From Acidobacteriota bacterium (GTDB taxonomy: Bacteria > Acidobacteriota > Vicinamibacteria > Vicinamibacterales > UBA2999), in the NCBI GenBank assembly GCA_020851835.1, contig JADZBZ010000230.1, forward strand, positions 1 to 9,702: a DNA stretch of 9,702 bases, given 5' to 3'. Position numbers and translations under genes: made by a program. This document shows positions 1-9,271 of this stretch, piece after piece (position 1 is the stretch's first letter; each line of letters starts with the position of its first letter). The notes under the pieces were generated by a model, which made no database searches, was not told where the DNA came from, and saw only the letters and a list, made by a program, of their open reading frames with translations.

Positions 1-1269
1 GCCCTGGATCTCGCGGGCCACGCGCTGGACCTCGTCCATCACCCGGAGCAGGTTCCCGCTCCAGATCTTGCCGATCTGCTCCTCGGTATAGCCGCGGCGC
101 ACCAGTTCCAGCGTGACGTTGAAGGCCTCGTTCGCGCCATTCCAGCCCTGGACGCCGCCGCCGCCATCGAAGTCGGACGAGATGCCCACGTGATCCACGC
201 CGATCTTCTTCACGAGGTAGTCGATGTGATTCACGAAATCCGACACCGTGGCCATGGGCGGGGGGGGAAAGGTCTGGTCGAGCGCAGCCATGCGCGTCCG
301 GAACTCGGTGCGCCGCGCCTCGCTCATCCCGCCCTGGCCGCCGCCGCCCCCGAATCCGAATTCCTTGCGGAGCGCCGCGACCGCCGCGGAGCGTTCGGGC
401 GAGTCGGGCGGCTTGATTTTCACGTAACTGTCGAAAGCCACCGTCTGGACGACGCCGCCGTTCTTCTTGATCGCCATCAACTGCTCGTCGTCCAGGTTGC
501 GGCTGTGATCCGCCAGCGCGCGGGCCGCGGAGTGCGAGGCAATGACCGGCGCCCGAGAGGCGGCAATCGCCTGCAGGTTGGCCTGCTTGGACGGGTGCGA
601 GAGATCGACCATGATGCCCCACTTGTTCATCTCGATGATCACCTGGCGGCCCGCTTCGCTCAGCCCGTTGTGCAGCCACTTGCCGTCGCGCTCGCCCGTG
701 TTCGAATCCGCGAACTGGCTGTGGCCGTTGTGGGCGAGAGACATATAGCGCGCACCGCGGTCGTAGAACTCCTTCACGCGCGACAGGTCGGTACCGATCG
801 GATAGGCGTTCTCGACTCCGATGAGCGCCACCTTGCGGCCGCTGGCCGCAATCCGCCGGACGTCGGCCGCCGTGAGCGCCAGCCCGATCTGGTCGGGCGC
901 AATCTGCTCGGTGAGGCGGTGGATCGCCTCGAACTTCTCGACGGCCTGCCGGTAGGCCCGGTCGTAACCCTCGGGCGTCAGCGGGCCCTGTCCCACGTAC
1001 ACGATGAAGAACGAGGCGTCCAGGCCGCCCTCGACCATCTTCGGCAGGTTCACCTGCGTGTCGAGCCGCTGCGTGTAGTTGTGCTCCGCGGTGAAGTCGC
1101 GCGGGTTGATGTCGTTGTGGGTGTCGAGTGCGATCACCCGGTCGTGGATGGCCCGGGCCCGGGCCACCAGTGCCGCGTCGGCCCCGGTCTGGGCCTGCAA
1201 ATCGGCGGCGCCGCCCCCAAGGGCGATGAGGGCAATGAGCAGGCACGAACGGGCGGCAGGACGGGACAT
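1..1269 (-). CDS. Secreted zinc dipeptidase, peptidase family M19 (C-terminus cut by window edge)
   Basis: This is a membrane/renal-dipeptidase-like metallopeptidase, a family that hydrolyses dipeptides, often with a D-residue at the second position. The start at 1269 follows a GGAGG Shine-Dalgarno five bases upstream. Residues 1-27 form a signal peptide (basic start, LLIALIAL core, ending near LQAQ), so it likely acts in the periplasm. The expected binuclear zinc ligands are all visible: H51 and D53 in DTHND, E153 in GVENAY, H225 in DLSH, H246 in SHSAA, plus D366 in SSDFDGG; the HSRN substrate-binding motif is at 255-258. Residues about 285-340 form an insert with a glycine-rich stretch (305-314) and a proline run coded by a G8 tract. 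The frame is open at base 1 after 423 codons; the visible end, GNLLRVMDEV and following, resembles the family C-terminus, so probably few residues are missing. Exact substrate is unknown. Confidence 0.95.
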   Translation of the reverse strand, partial: MSRPAARSCLLIALIALGGGAADLQAQTGADAALVARARAIHDRVIALDTHNDINPRDFTAEHNYTQRLDTQVNLPKMVEGGLDASFFIVYVGQGPLTPEGYDRAYRQAVEKFEAIHRLTEQIAPDQIGLALTAADVRRIAASGRKVALIGVENAYPIGTDLSRVKEFYDRGARYMSLAHNGHSQFADSNTGERDGKWLHNGLSEAGRQVIIEMNKWGIMVDLSHPSKQANLQAIAASRAPVIASHSAARALADHSRNLDDEQLMAIKKNGGVVQTVAFDSYVKIKPPDSPERSAAVAALRKEFGFGGGGGQGGMSEARRTEFRTRMAALDQTFPPPPMATVSDFVNHIDYLVKKIGVDHVGISSDFDGGGGVQGWNGANEAFNVTLELVRRGYTEEQIGKIWSGNLLRVMDEVQRVAREIQG

Positions 1270-1274
1270 GGCAA

Positions 1275-1279
1275 CCTCC
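1275..1279 (-). promoter_or_regulatory. Shine-Dalgarno GGAGG of the M19 dipeptidase
   Basis: On the minus strand GGAGG lies five bases before the ATG at 1269. It is the strongest ribosome binding site among the minus-strand genes of the window, and it fixes the dipeptidase start so that the protein begins with its signal peptide. Confidence 0.8.
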
Positions 1280-1290
1280 GGGTGACCCAG

Positions 1291-1299
1291 AGTCTATCA
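1291..1299 (-). promoter_or_regulatory. Candidate extended -10 box for the dipeptidase
   Basis: The minus strand reads TGATAGACT, which fits an extended -10 (TGn followed by TAGACT). It lies downstream of the lpxC terminator and about 12 bases before the Shine-Dalgarno. No convincing -35 is seen. Because the terminator should end upstream transcription, a promoter is needed somewhere in 1280-1378, and this is the best match there. Confidence 0.35.
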
Positions 1300-1378
1300 C
1301 CAGGCCCGGGCCGTGAGCGGCCGGCCTGCTCCACAGGCCCATGACACCCGCGGCGCCGCACCGCGTCGGTCGGTGACG

Positions 1379-1407
1379 AAAAAAAGGGCCGCGGTCACCC
1401 GCGGCCC
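1379..1407 (-). terminator. Rho-independent terminator after lpxC
   Basis: On the minus strand, 29 bases after the lpxC stop, GGGCCGCGG is followed by GTGA, then CCGCGGCCC, then seven T. That is a perfect 9-bp GC stem closed by a GNRA-type tetraloop (GUGA in RNA) with a U-run. The T-run occurs only in the minus-strand direction, so the terminator is one-way. It separates lpxC from the dipeptidase gene. Confidence 0.93.
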
Positions 1408-1436
1408 AAGCGTTGGAGGCGCAGCCGGACGGAGAA

Positions 1437-2336
1437 TCAGTGGGCGGTGGCTGTTGCCGGGACACCGGCCAGGTCGGCGTCGGGAGCCAGGTCGGGGGCC
1501 TCAACCAGGCACCAAGCCTCGCGGTCGGCGAGAAGGGCCCGGCCCAGGTCGGTGTGCATGGCGTGCCCGGCCCGGTGGGCGACCACATGCCCCACCAGTG
1601 CATGGCCCACGAGCGCCAGGTCACCCACCACGTCGAGAATCTTGTGCCGCACGAACTCGTCTTCGAAGCGCAGCGCGTTGAGAGGGCCCGTGTCCCCGAT
1701 GACGATAGCGTTTTCGAGCGACCCGCCCAGCGCCAGGCCCTGCTGCCGGAGCCATTCCACTTCCTTGAGGAAGCCGAAGGTGCGCGCCGGCGCGATGTGC
1801 TCGCTGAAGGTCTGCTCGGTGATGCGTTCGGTGCGCGTCTGATGCTTGAGCAGCGGGTGGTTGAAGCTGATCGTGTAGCTCACCTTGAAGTGCTCGGACG
1901 GATACACGGCAATGCGCTTGTCGCCGCTGGCAATCTGCAGCGGCTTGAGCACCTTCAGATACTTACGCGCCGCCGAAAGGCGCTTGACGCCCGCTTCCTG
2001 CAGCAGAAAGAGGAAAGGCGCGCTGCTGCCATCCATGATGGGCACTTCGCGCTGGCTGAGCTCAACCACCACGTTGTCGATGCCGGTGGCCAGCAGCGCC
2101 GCGAGCAGGTGCTCGACGGTTTCCACCGTCGCCCCGTCATGACCGAGAACCGTCGCATACTGCACGGCCGAAACGTGATTCACGGAGGCCGGGATCTCGA
2201 TGCCGAGGTCGGTCCGGCGGAACCGGATGCCGGTGCCGGCCGCGGCGGGCTTCAAGGTGAGCGTCACCTTCTGGCCGGAGTGCAACCCGATGCCGGCGCA
2301 CGAGATTTGACGCTTGATGGTCTGCTGAACGTCCAT
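1437..2336 (-). CDS. lpxC: UDP-3-O-acyl-N-acetylglucosamine deacetylase LpxC
   Basis: LpxC is the zinc amidase that removes the acetyl group from UDP-3-O-acyl-GlcNAc in the cytoplasm, the committed step of lipid A synthesis. At 299 aa it has the usual bacterial length. Visible motifs are GIGLHSG (15-21), TVEHLLAALL (73-82) with E74 and H75, MDGSSAPF (101-108), ARTFGFLKEVE (184-194), and RHKILDVVGDL (230-240) with H231 and D235; the catalytic His is H258 in HRAGH. By family analogy H75, H231 and D235 bind zinc. The ATG at 2336 starts the conserved MDVQQTIK; its Shine-Dalgarno is a short AGAGG only three bases from ATG, and a palindrome lies just upstream. A Rho-independent terminator follows the gene. 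The gene shows this is a lipid-A-making diderm. Confidence 0.97.
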   Translation of the reverse strand: MDVQQTIKRQISCAGIGLHSGQKVTLTLKPAAAGTGIRFRRTDLGIEIPASVNHVSAVQYATVLGHDGATVETVEHLLAALLATGIDNVVVELSQREVPIMDGSSAPFLFLLQEAGVKRLSAARKYLKVLKPLQIASGDKRIAVYPSEHFKVSYTISFNHPLLKHQTRTERITEQTFSEHIAPARTFGFLKEVEWLRQQGLALGGSLENAIVIGDTGPLNALRFEDEFVRHKILDVVGDLALVGHALVGHVVAHRAGHAMHTDLGRALLADREAWCLVEAPDLAPDADLAGVPATATAH

Positions 2337-2347
2337 GTGCCTCTAGT

Positions 2348-2363
2348 GTCGCCACTTGGCGAC
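2348..2363. repeat. 16-bp perfect palindrome 11 bp before the lpxC start
   Basis: GTCGCCA and TGGCGAC flank a 2-base centre, making a perfect inverted repeat. As DNA it could be an operator. As RNA the minus-strand copy could fold a 6-bp stem with an AAGU loop, ending about six bases before the AGAGG ribosome binding site. Position suggests control of lpxC, but function is inference. Confidence 0.5.
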
Positions 2364-2512
2364 TCGCTTCATGGGAAGCAAACGCGATGCCTTCAACGGG
2401 GTCGGCGCCTGAATCCACGTAACTGACTCAACTGCAACACTTAACAAGCTCAAGCCGACGGCGATCGGATGGGAAACTGTGTAAAGTCAACCACAGGCCG
2501 TAAGGGGGCTAC

Positions 2513-2530
2513 TGTGTCAATGGTGACACA
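2513..2530. repeat. 18-bp palindrome just after the uvrA stop
   Basis: TGTGTCA and TGACACA flank a 4-base ATGG centre, all matched. It starts 8 bp beyond the uvrA stop and includes a minus-strand TTGACA. A second weaker repeat, ACACA-GAG-TGTGT on the minus strand, overlaps the end of uvrA. There is no T-run after it in the minus direction, so it is more like a binding site for a dimeric regulator than a terminator. Confidence 0.5.
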
Positions 2531-2538
2531 CTCTGTGT

Positions 2539-5421
<2,883 letters not shown>

Positions 5422-5456
5422 TATGGCGGGGCGCCCTGGCGGACGCCCAAACCACC

Positions 5457-5462
5457 ATTCTA
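5457..5462 (-). promoter_or_regulatory. Candidate -10 box for uvrA
   Basis: The minus strand carries TAGAAT 36 bp before the uvrA ATG, within the 81-bp gap after the permease stop. It matches five of six consensus -10 bases. No good -35 is found 16-18 bp upstream, where the sequence is nearly all G and C. uvrA may have its own promoter here or may read through from the permease gene. Confidence 0.4.
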
Positions 5463-5502
5463 CCGCGTCGGGGCGGGGGTCGGGCCGCGACCCGGACGGG
5501 GG

Positions 5503-6981
5503 TCAGGCGCGGTGAAGCCGGCTGTGCTGGTGTCCGTAGGCGCCGTAGAGGATCAGGCCCACGACAATCCAGATGCCGAACCGCTCCCACGCCTGGTACG
5601 GCAGGCCGGCCATCACGAACAGGCAGGCGGCAATCCCGAGGGGCGCCGTCACCCACACGAACGGCACGGCGAACGGCCGCGGGCGCTCCGGCTCCTTCAC
5701 GCGCAGGACCATCACGCCCGCGCAGACCAGCGCGAAGGCGAACAGCGTGCCGATGTTCGTCAGGTCGTAGGTTTCCGCCGCATCGCCCACCAGCGCCGCC
5801 AACGCCACCAGCACGCCGGTCACCAGGGTGGTGGTGGAGGGGATGCGCTTCGAATTCAGCCGGGCCGCCCACTGGGGGAGCAGGCCGTCGCGCGCCATCG
5901 CGAAGAAGATGCGGGGTTGGCCGTACTGGAAAACCAGCAGCACCGTGGCCATCGACACGCTCGCGCCGAGCGCGACAATCCAGCCGACCCGGGTGAAGCC
6001 GGCGATCTCGAGCGCGCGCGACAGCGGGTCGGCCACCGCCAGTTCCTGATACGGCACCAGTCCCGTCAGCACGACGCCGACGATCACGTAGATGAGCGTG
6101 CAGATGGCCAAACCGCCCAGGATCCCGATGGGCAGGTTCCGCTGAGGATTCCTCGTCTCCTCGGCCGCCGTCGAGATGGCGTCGAATCCGATATAGGCGA
6201 AGAAGACAATGGCAGCCCCCTGGTGGATGCCCGTGAATCCATTCGGCGCAAAGGGCGTGTAGTGGGCGGGGTCGAGGTTCATCAACCCGACAACGATGAA
6301 CAGGGCCAGCACCACCAGCTTGATCGTCACCATCACGGCGTTCACCGTGGAGCTCTCGCGCGCGCCGCGCAGCAGCAGCCACGTAATCAGCATGACGATG
6401 CCGAACGCCGGCAGGTTGACGAGGAACGGCATCCCGAGAATCCGCGGCGCCGCCTCGATCAGCCCGTGCACGTCGGGACTGGAGCTGAGCAGCGCCGTTC
6501 GATAGCCGGTGGTGAGAAAGGCGGGCAGGTCGATACCCACCCCGCGGAGAAGGGTCGTGAAGTAGTCGCCCCACGAGATGGCCACGGCCACGTTGCCCAC
6601 CGCGTACTCGAGAATGAGATCCCACCCGATGATCCACGCCACCACCTCACCCAGCGTGGCGTAGGAGTAGGCGTACGCGCTGCCGGCCTGCGGGATCATC
6701 GAGGCAAGTTCCGCGTAGCAGAGCGCTGCCAGCGCGCAGACGCCGCCCAGCAGGATGAACGAGAACACCAGCGCGGGGCCGGCGCCGTAGCGGATGACGA
6801 CACCGTCGGGACCGACCTGTCCGGCGGCGGCCGTGCCGATCGCGCCGAAGATCCCGGCACCGATGACCGCCCCGATCGCCAGCATGATGAGGTCGCCGGC
6901 GCCCAGCACGCGCTTGAGCGACCGTGCTTGGTCGCCGACCACGAGATCGGCGATGGGTTTGCGTGCGAAGAGCTGCAACAT
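5503..6981 (-). CDS. APC-superfamily amino acid permease (CAT-like)
   Basis: This is a 492-aa integral inner-membrane transporter with about 12 hydrophobic segments (roughly 30-50, 69-95, 113-135, 185-205, 215-235, 255-275, 287-310, 333-355, 382-400, 408-428, 440-460 and 466-483). Two hallmarks place it in the cationic amino acid transporter branch of the APC superfamily: GAVIGAGIFGAIG in TM1 (37-49), the unwound substrate-binding helix, and FFAYIGFDAISTAAEETRNP (260-279) around TM6. It probably imports amino acids with protons; the actual substrate cannot be read from the sequence and need not be cationic. The ATG at 6981 begins a cytoplasmic amphipathic segment typical of the family. The frame is open further upstream, but that stretch overlaps the propeller gene and is rejected. 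It lies 25 bp after the propeller gene, so probably shares its transcript. Shine-Dalgarno is weak. Confidence 0.93.
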   Translation of the reverse strand: MLQLFARKPIADLVVGDQARSLKRVLGAGDLIMLAIGAVIGAGIFGAIGTAAAGQVGPDGVVIRYGAGPALVFSFILLGGVCALAALCYAELASMIPQAGSAYAYSYATLGEVVAWIIGWDLILEYAVGNVAVAISWGDYFTTLLRGVGIDLPAFLTTGYRTALLSSSPDVHGLIEAAPRILGMPFLVNLPAFGIVMLITWLLLRGARESSTVNAVMVTIKLVVLALFIVVGLMNLDPAHYTPFAPNGFTGIHQGAAIVFFAYIGFDAISTAAEETRNPQRNLPIGILGGLAICTLIYVIVGVVLTGLVPYQELAVADPLSRALEIAGFTRVGWIVALGASVSMATVLLVFQYGQPRIFFAMARDGLLPQWAARLNSKRIPSTTTLVTGVLVALAALVGDAAETYDLTNIGTLFAFALVCAGVMVLRVKEPERPRPFAVPFVWVTAPLGIAACLFVMAGLPYQAWERFGIWIVVGLILYGAYGHQHSRLHRA

Positions 6982-7006
6982 GTCCCGGGGGAGTGTAGCC
7001 GAAGAG

Positions 7007-7993
7007 TCAGGAAAGGCCGAAGCCGTACAGCGAGTCGTTCGAGACCACCACCATCGTTCCGTCCGCCCCGAAGGCAAGACCCACCAGGCCGGGGCCCGAC
7101 ACCACCAGTGCCGGCGGGCGCCCAGGGGCGAGCGCCACGACGCCGCTCGAACCGGCCAGCGCCTCCACCACGTGGAGCACCCCGGCGGCGTCGAAGGCCA
7201 GGCCCTGCGGCCGGCCGAAGATCCACGGCAGCGGTTCCACGCGCCCGTCGGGATGCACGCGGCGGAGCGTGTCGTAGGTGGAGAGTGTCGGTCCGGCGAC
7301 GTACAGCCAGCCATCGGGGCCGAACGCCAGATGGAAAGCGGCCATGCTGCCAGGGAGCGTCGCCACGGTGTCGGTGCGTCCGTGGGTGTCGATGCGAAAG
7401 ATCGTGCCCGTCCGGTCGCCGACATACAACGCGCCTTCGGGCCCGAGGGCCAGTCCGGTGGCAATGCCCAGGTCGGAGCCGACGACCTCGTGCCGGCCAT
7501 CCGGAAACACGCGGTAGACGCGTCCCTCGAAACGGCTCGAGACGAAGAGCTGACCATCCGGGCCCGGCACCATGGACGTGGCATTCACCAGGCCGTGGAC
7601 GAACGGTTCGCGCGCACCGTCCGCCGTGACGCGGAAAATCGACACGGGCGCCTGCTGCCCGCGAGCGCCCGAGTAAGTGACATACACCTCGCCATCGGCG
7701 CCGATGACCGGGTTGTCCACCTGGTGGAAGCCGGTGGCCAGCCGTCGCGCCACCTGCGCGTACAGCGTGGCGCCCGGCGCCCATGACACCTTCACGGGCG
7801 CCTCGCCGCCCTCCACGTTCTCGGGCACGACGACGGCGAGCCGGCCCGGGTCGGCAAACGAGATGCGCGCGGCGACGCCGCCAATGGTGACGTCCTTGGC
7901 CGAGGCGGCGGGCGTGGGAAACCCGTCACCGTGCACCCAGAGCCGGCCGCCGTGGACGACGCGGAGCGGCTCGAGGCTTCTGAGGACGGGCAT
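7007..7993 (-). CDS. IPT/TIG domain plus six-repeat NHL/SMP-30-like beta-propeller protein
   Basis: This 328-aa protein has unknown function. Residues 5-72 look like an IPT/TIG immunoglobulin-like domain: LEPL, then HGGRLWVHGDGF, then VTIGG, then LAVVVPE. From about 92 to 328 there are six units of the form GLAFGPDGxLYV followed by a short strand and a turn. Examples are GPDGQLFVSS (144-153), GPEGALYVGD (184-193), GPDGWLYVAG (225-234) and GADGTMVVVS (309-318). This predicts a six-bladed propeller of the NHL/SMP-30 (gluconolactonase-like) fold. I see no clear metal-binding or catalytic set, so an enzyme activity should not be assumed. There is no signal peptide, unusual for this architecture, so it appears cytoplasmic. 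Its ATG overlaps the HNH stop by one base (TGATG) and lacks a good Shine-Dalgarno, which suggests translational coupling. Confidence 0.88.
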   Translation of the reverse strand: MPVLRSLEPLRVVHGGRLWVHGDGFPTPAASAKDVTIGGVAARISFADPGRLAVVVPENVEGGEAPVKVSWAPGATLYAQVARRLATGFHQVDNPVIGADGEVYVTYSGARGQQAPVSIFRVTADGAREPFVHGLVNATSMVPGPDGQLFVSSRFEGRVYRVFPDGRHEVVGSDLGIATGLALGPEGALYVGDRTGTIFRIDTHGRTDTVATLPGSMAAFHLAFGPDGWLYVAGPTLSTYDTLRRVHPDGRVEPLPWIFGRPQGLAFDAAGVLHVVEALAGSSGVVALAPGRPPALVVSGPGLVGLAFGADGTMVVVSNDSLYGFGLS

Positions 7994-8526
7994 CAGGTTT
8001 CGTCGAGTTCGAGATTCCAGTAGAGATAATCGCGCCAGCTCTCGGGCGCCTGCCGCAGGCCAATCGTGATCCGGATCGCGGGCGCGGCGTTGGGCCGCCG
8101 CGGCGGGCGCACCAGCCGCATGCGGGCCTCATGGGGAGTGCGACCCCCCTTGCGTCGGTTGCACGACACGCAGCACGTCACGATGTTCTCCCAGTCCTTG
8201 CGACCGCCCTGCGAGACGGGCACCACGTGATCGAATGTGAGATCGGGGGTGGGAAACACCTGTGCGCAGTACTGGCACGTATAGGCGTCACGTGCGTAGA
8301 TGTTCGCGCGCGAGAACGGCACGTAGTCGAAGCGCTGCTTAATCCGGACGTAGCGGAGCAGACGAATCACGGACGGGAGCTTGAACGAGAACGACACCGC
8401 GCGCACCTCGCGATCGTGATGCGCGATGATCTCGACCTTGCCCTGGCACCACAAGGTGACCGCCTTCTGCCAGTTGACAACCTTCAGCGGCTCGAACGTC
8501 GCGTTGAGGAGGAGCGTCTGCTCCAT
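7993..8526 (-). CDS. Stand-alone HNH endonuclease family protein
   Basis: This is a 177-aa protein of the McrA-like HNH superfamily (HNH_5-type). The N-terminal part, MEQTLLLNATFEPLKVVNW, is the conserved start of a widespread but poorly understood bacterial group. The HNH core includes C84 and C87 (CQYC), D99 and H100 (FDH), N114 (WENIVTCC) and C119 with C122 (CVSCN), fitting a zinc-bound beta-beta-alpha metal finger that cuts nucleic acid with a divalent metal. A GTG at 8571 would add 15 residues, but it falls between the -35 and -10 of a good promoter, so the ATG at 8526 is preferred. An AGGGGGAAG lies 13 bases before ATG, a long spacing. The gene is first of a probable operon; its stop overlaps the start of the propeller gene. 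Biological role is unknown; nothing nearby marks it as restriction or phage DNA. Confidence 0.92.
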   Translation of the reverse strand: MEQTLLLNATFEPLKVVNWQKAVTLWCQGKVEIIAHHDREVRAVSFSFKLPSVIRLLRYVRIKQRFDYVPFSRANIYARDAYTCQYCAQVFPTPDLTFDHVVPVSQGGRKDWENIVTCCVSCNRRKGGRTPHEARMRLVRPPRRPNAAPAIRITIGLRQAPESWRDYLYWNLELDET

Positions 8527-8552
8527 AGCTGTTATTGGTCTTCCCCCTGTGG

Positions 8553-8582
8553 ATTCTGCCCGTAACGGCACGTCTATGTCAA
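8553..8582 (-). promoter_or_regulatory. Promoter of the HNH-propeller-permease operon
   Basis: On the minus strand a perfect -35 TTGACA (8582-8577) is followed after 18 bp by CAGAAT (8558-8553), five of six matches to the -10 consensus. Transcription would start near 8546, giving a leader of about 20 bases before the ATG at 8526. Its overlap with the 15-codon N-terminal extension argues against the GTG start at 8571. Confidence 0.65.
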
Positions 8583-8606
8583 GCGACCGAATCTCGTAAA
8601 GCAGTG

Positions 8607-8612
8607 TTAAAT
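8607..8612 (+). promoter_or_regulatory. Weak candidate -10 for the NlpC/P60 gene
   Basis: TTAAAT matches four of six -10 bases and lies in the only AT-rich patch of the divergent gap 8527-8685, about 74 bp before the NlpC/P60 start. No persuasive -35 is seen at 16-18 bp. The gene must have a promoter in this gap since its upstream neighbour is divergent. Confidence 0.25.
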
Positions 8613-8675
8613 AGGCAGTTACAGGTCTGTTGCCAGGCTGGGGTACATGCCGGGCGCCGACGCGCCGATATGAGC

Positions 8676-8680
8676 AGGAG
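8676..8680 (+). promoter_or_regulatory. Shine-Dalgarno AGGAG of the NlpC/P60 gene
   Basis: AGGAG sits five bases before the ATG at 8686, ideal spacing. It selects this ATG, so that the product begins with a lipoprotein signal peptide. Confidence 0.85.
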
Positions 8681-8685
8681 AGTGC

Positions 8686-9186
8686 ATGCGACTTGATGGC
8701 ATCACGGGCCGGGGTTTAGCGGTGTTGCTTGCCGGGAGCCTGGTGTCGGCGTGCGCCTCGACGGGCGCGGTCCCGCGGCCCTTCCCGGCGCCTGGCGGCA
8801 CGCCCGCAGGTCCGGCGCCCGAGGGCTACGCGCTCACCAGCACGGCGCTGGCCCTGCGGGGGGCGCCATACCGCAACGGCGGCGTGTCACCGGAGGGATT
8901 CGACTGCAGCGGCTTCGTCCAATACGTCTTCGGCCAGCACGGCGTGGCGCTGCCGCGCGAAACCCGCGACCAGTTCCGGACGGGCCAGCGCGTGGATCGT
9001 GGCCAGCTCGAGCCGGGCGACCTGGTGTTCTTCACCACGGTGGCGCCGGGGGCCTCACACGTCGGCATCATGATCGGGGGCGATCAGTTCGTCCACGCAC
9101 CGAGCGAGCGCGGCGTCGTGCGGGTGGAGCGGCTGTCGAGCTCCTACTGGAACCGGCGGTTCGTGGGCGGCCGACGGCCGCGCTAG
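8686..9186 (+). CDS. NlpC/P60 family lipoprotein, putative peptidoglycan endopeptidase
   Basis: The product has 166 aa. Residues 1-22 are a lipoprotein signal peptide ending in the lipobox LVSAC, with C23 as the lipidated residue; the next residue is Ala, not Asp, so outer-membrane targeting is expected by the E. coli rule. A Pro/Gly-rich linker (28-47) leads to a single NlpC/P60 cysteine peptidase domain (about 50-160). It shows catalytic C74 in FDCSGFVQYVF, H125 in SHVGIM and a third polar residue H137 in FVHAPS; the GDLVFF motif is at 111-116. Family members cut D-Glu to diamino acid bonds in peptidoglycan stems, as in the E. coli Spr (MepS) and NlpC lipoproteins. No separate wall-binding domain is present. 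It precedes a class A PBP gene on the same strand, a cell-wall pairing, though a promoter-like sequence lies between them. Confidence 0.95.
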   Translation: MRLDGITGRGLAVLLAGSLVSACASTGAVPRPFPAPGGTPAGPAPEGYALTSTALALRGAPYRNGGVSPEGFDCSGFVQYVFGQHGVALPRETRDQFRTGQRVDRGQLEPGDLVFFTTVAPGASHVGIMIGGDQFVHAPSERGVVRVERLSSSYWNRRFVGGRRPR

Positions 9187-9208
9187 CCCTACCTCCCGGC
9201 CGGGCCCC

Positions 9209-9237
9209 TTGCGCTGGACGTGCGGAGTCCATACGAT
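9209..9237 (+). promoter_or_regulatory. Candidate promoter of the PBP gene, with an inverted repeat in the spacer
   Basis: TTGCGC (9209-9214) and TACGAT (9232-9237) are separated by exactly 17 bp. The spacer starts and ends with the inverted repeat TGGAC and GTCCA (9215-9219 and 9227-9231), which would place a dimer-binding site between -35 and -10. The hexamers are only moderate matches. Transcription from here would give a leader of about 130 bases before the PBP start at 9375. Confidence 0.4.
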
Positions 9238-9271
9238 CGGGTGTGTAAGAAGTACGGCGACCGCGCCGGAA

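Larger units (their letters stand above)
2337..2538. other. 202-bp uvrA-lpxC intergenic region, AT-richer, with repeats
   Basis: This is the longest non-coding gap in the window and is visibly less GC-rich than its surroundings. It holds two perfect palindromes (2348-2363 and 2513-2530), repeated CTGTGT words (about 2477, 2512 and 2534), and TTGAC hexamers on the minus strand (2515-2520 and 2485-2490). Those hexamers resemble -35 boxes, but neither has a matching -10 at 16-18 bp. The promoter of lpxC probably lies here; its position could not be fixed. Confidence 0.55.

Noticed and set aside
190..1344. 384-codon plus-strand open frame opposite the dipeptidase
   Set aside because: The minus strand encodes a complete set of M19 catalytic motifs and a signal peptide; the plus frame is a shadow.
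1413..2426. 337-codon plus-strand open frame opposite lpxC
   Set aside because: It is antisense to lpxC, crosses its terminator region and promoter gap, and shows no protein family features.
5477..5493. Inverted repeat GGGTCG/CGACCC after the permease stop as a terminator
   Set aside because: It has a 6-bp stem and 5-base loop but no T-run in the minus direction; the flanks are all G and C, so it is not a convincing Rho-independent terminator.
6982..7584. Upstream extension of the permease frame
   Set aside because: The open frame continues to 7584, but this part overlaps the propeller gene and reads as biased non-membrane sequence. The family N-terminus begins at the ATG at 6981.
7993..8526. 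HNH gene as part of a restriction, retron or phage defence island
   Set aside because: No methyltransferase, reverse transcriptase, integrase, toxin-antitoxin or phage gene lies nearby; neighbours are housekeeping genes of the same composition.
8527..8571. GTG start adding 15 residues to the HNH protein
   Set aside because: The GTG lies inside the spacer of a TTGACA-18-CAGAAT promoter, and the conserved family N-terminus starts at the ATG at 8526.
9195..9204. Palindrome CCCGGCCGGG after the NlpC/P60 stop
   Set aside because: There is no room for a loop and no T-run follows; self-complementary GC words are common at this base composition.
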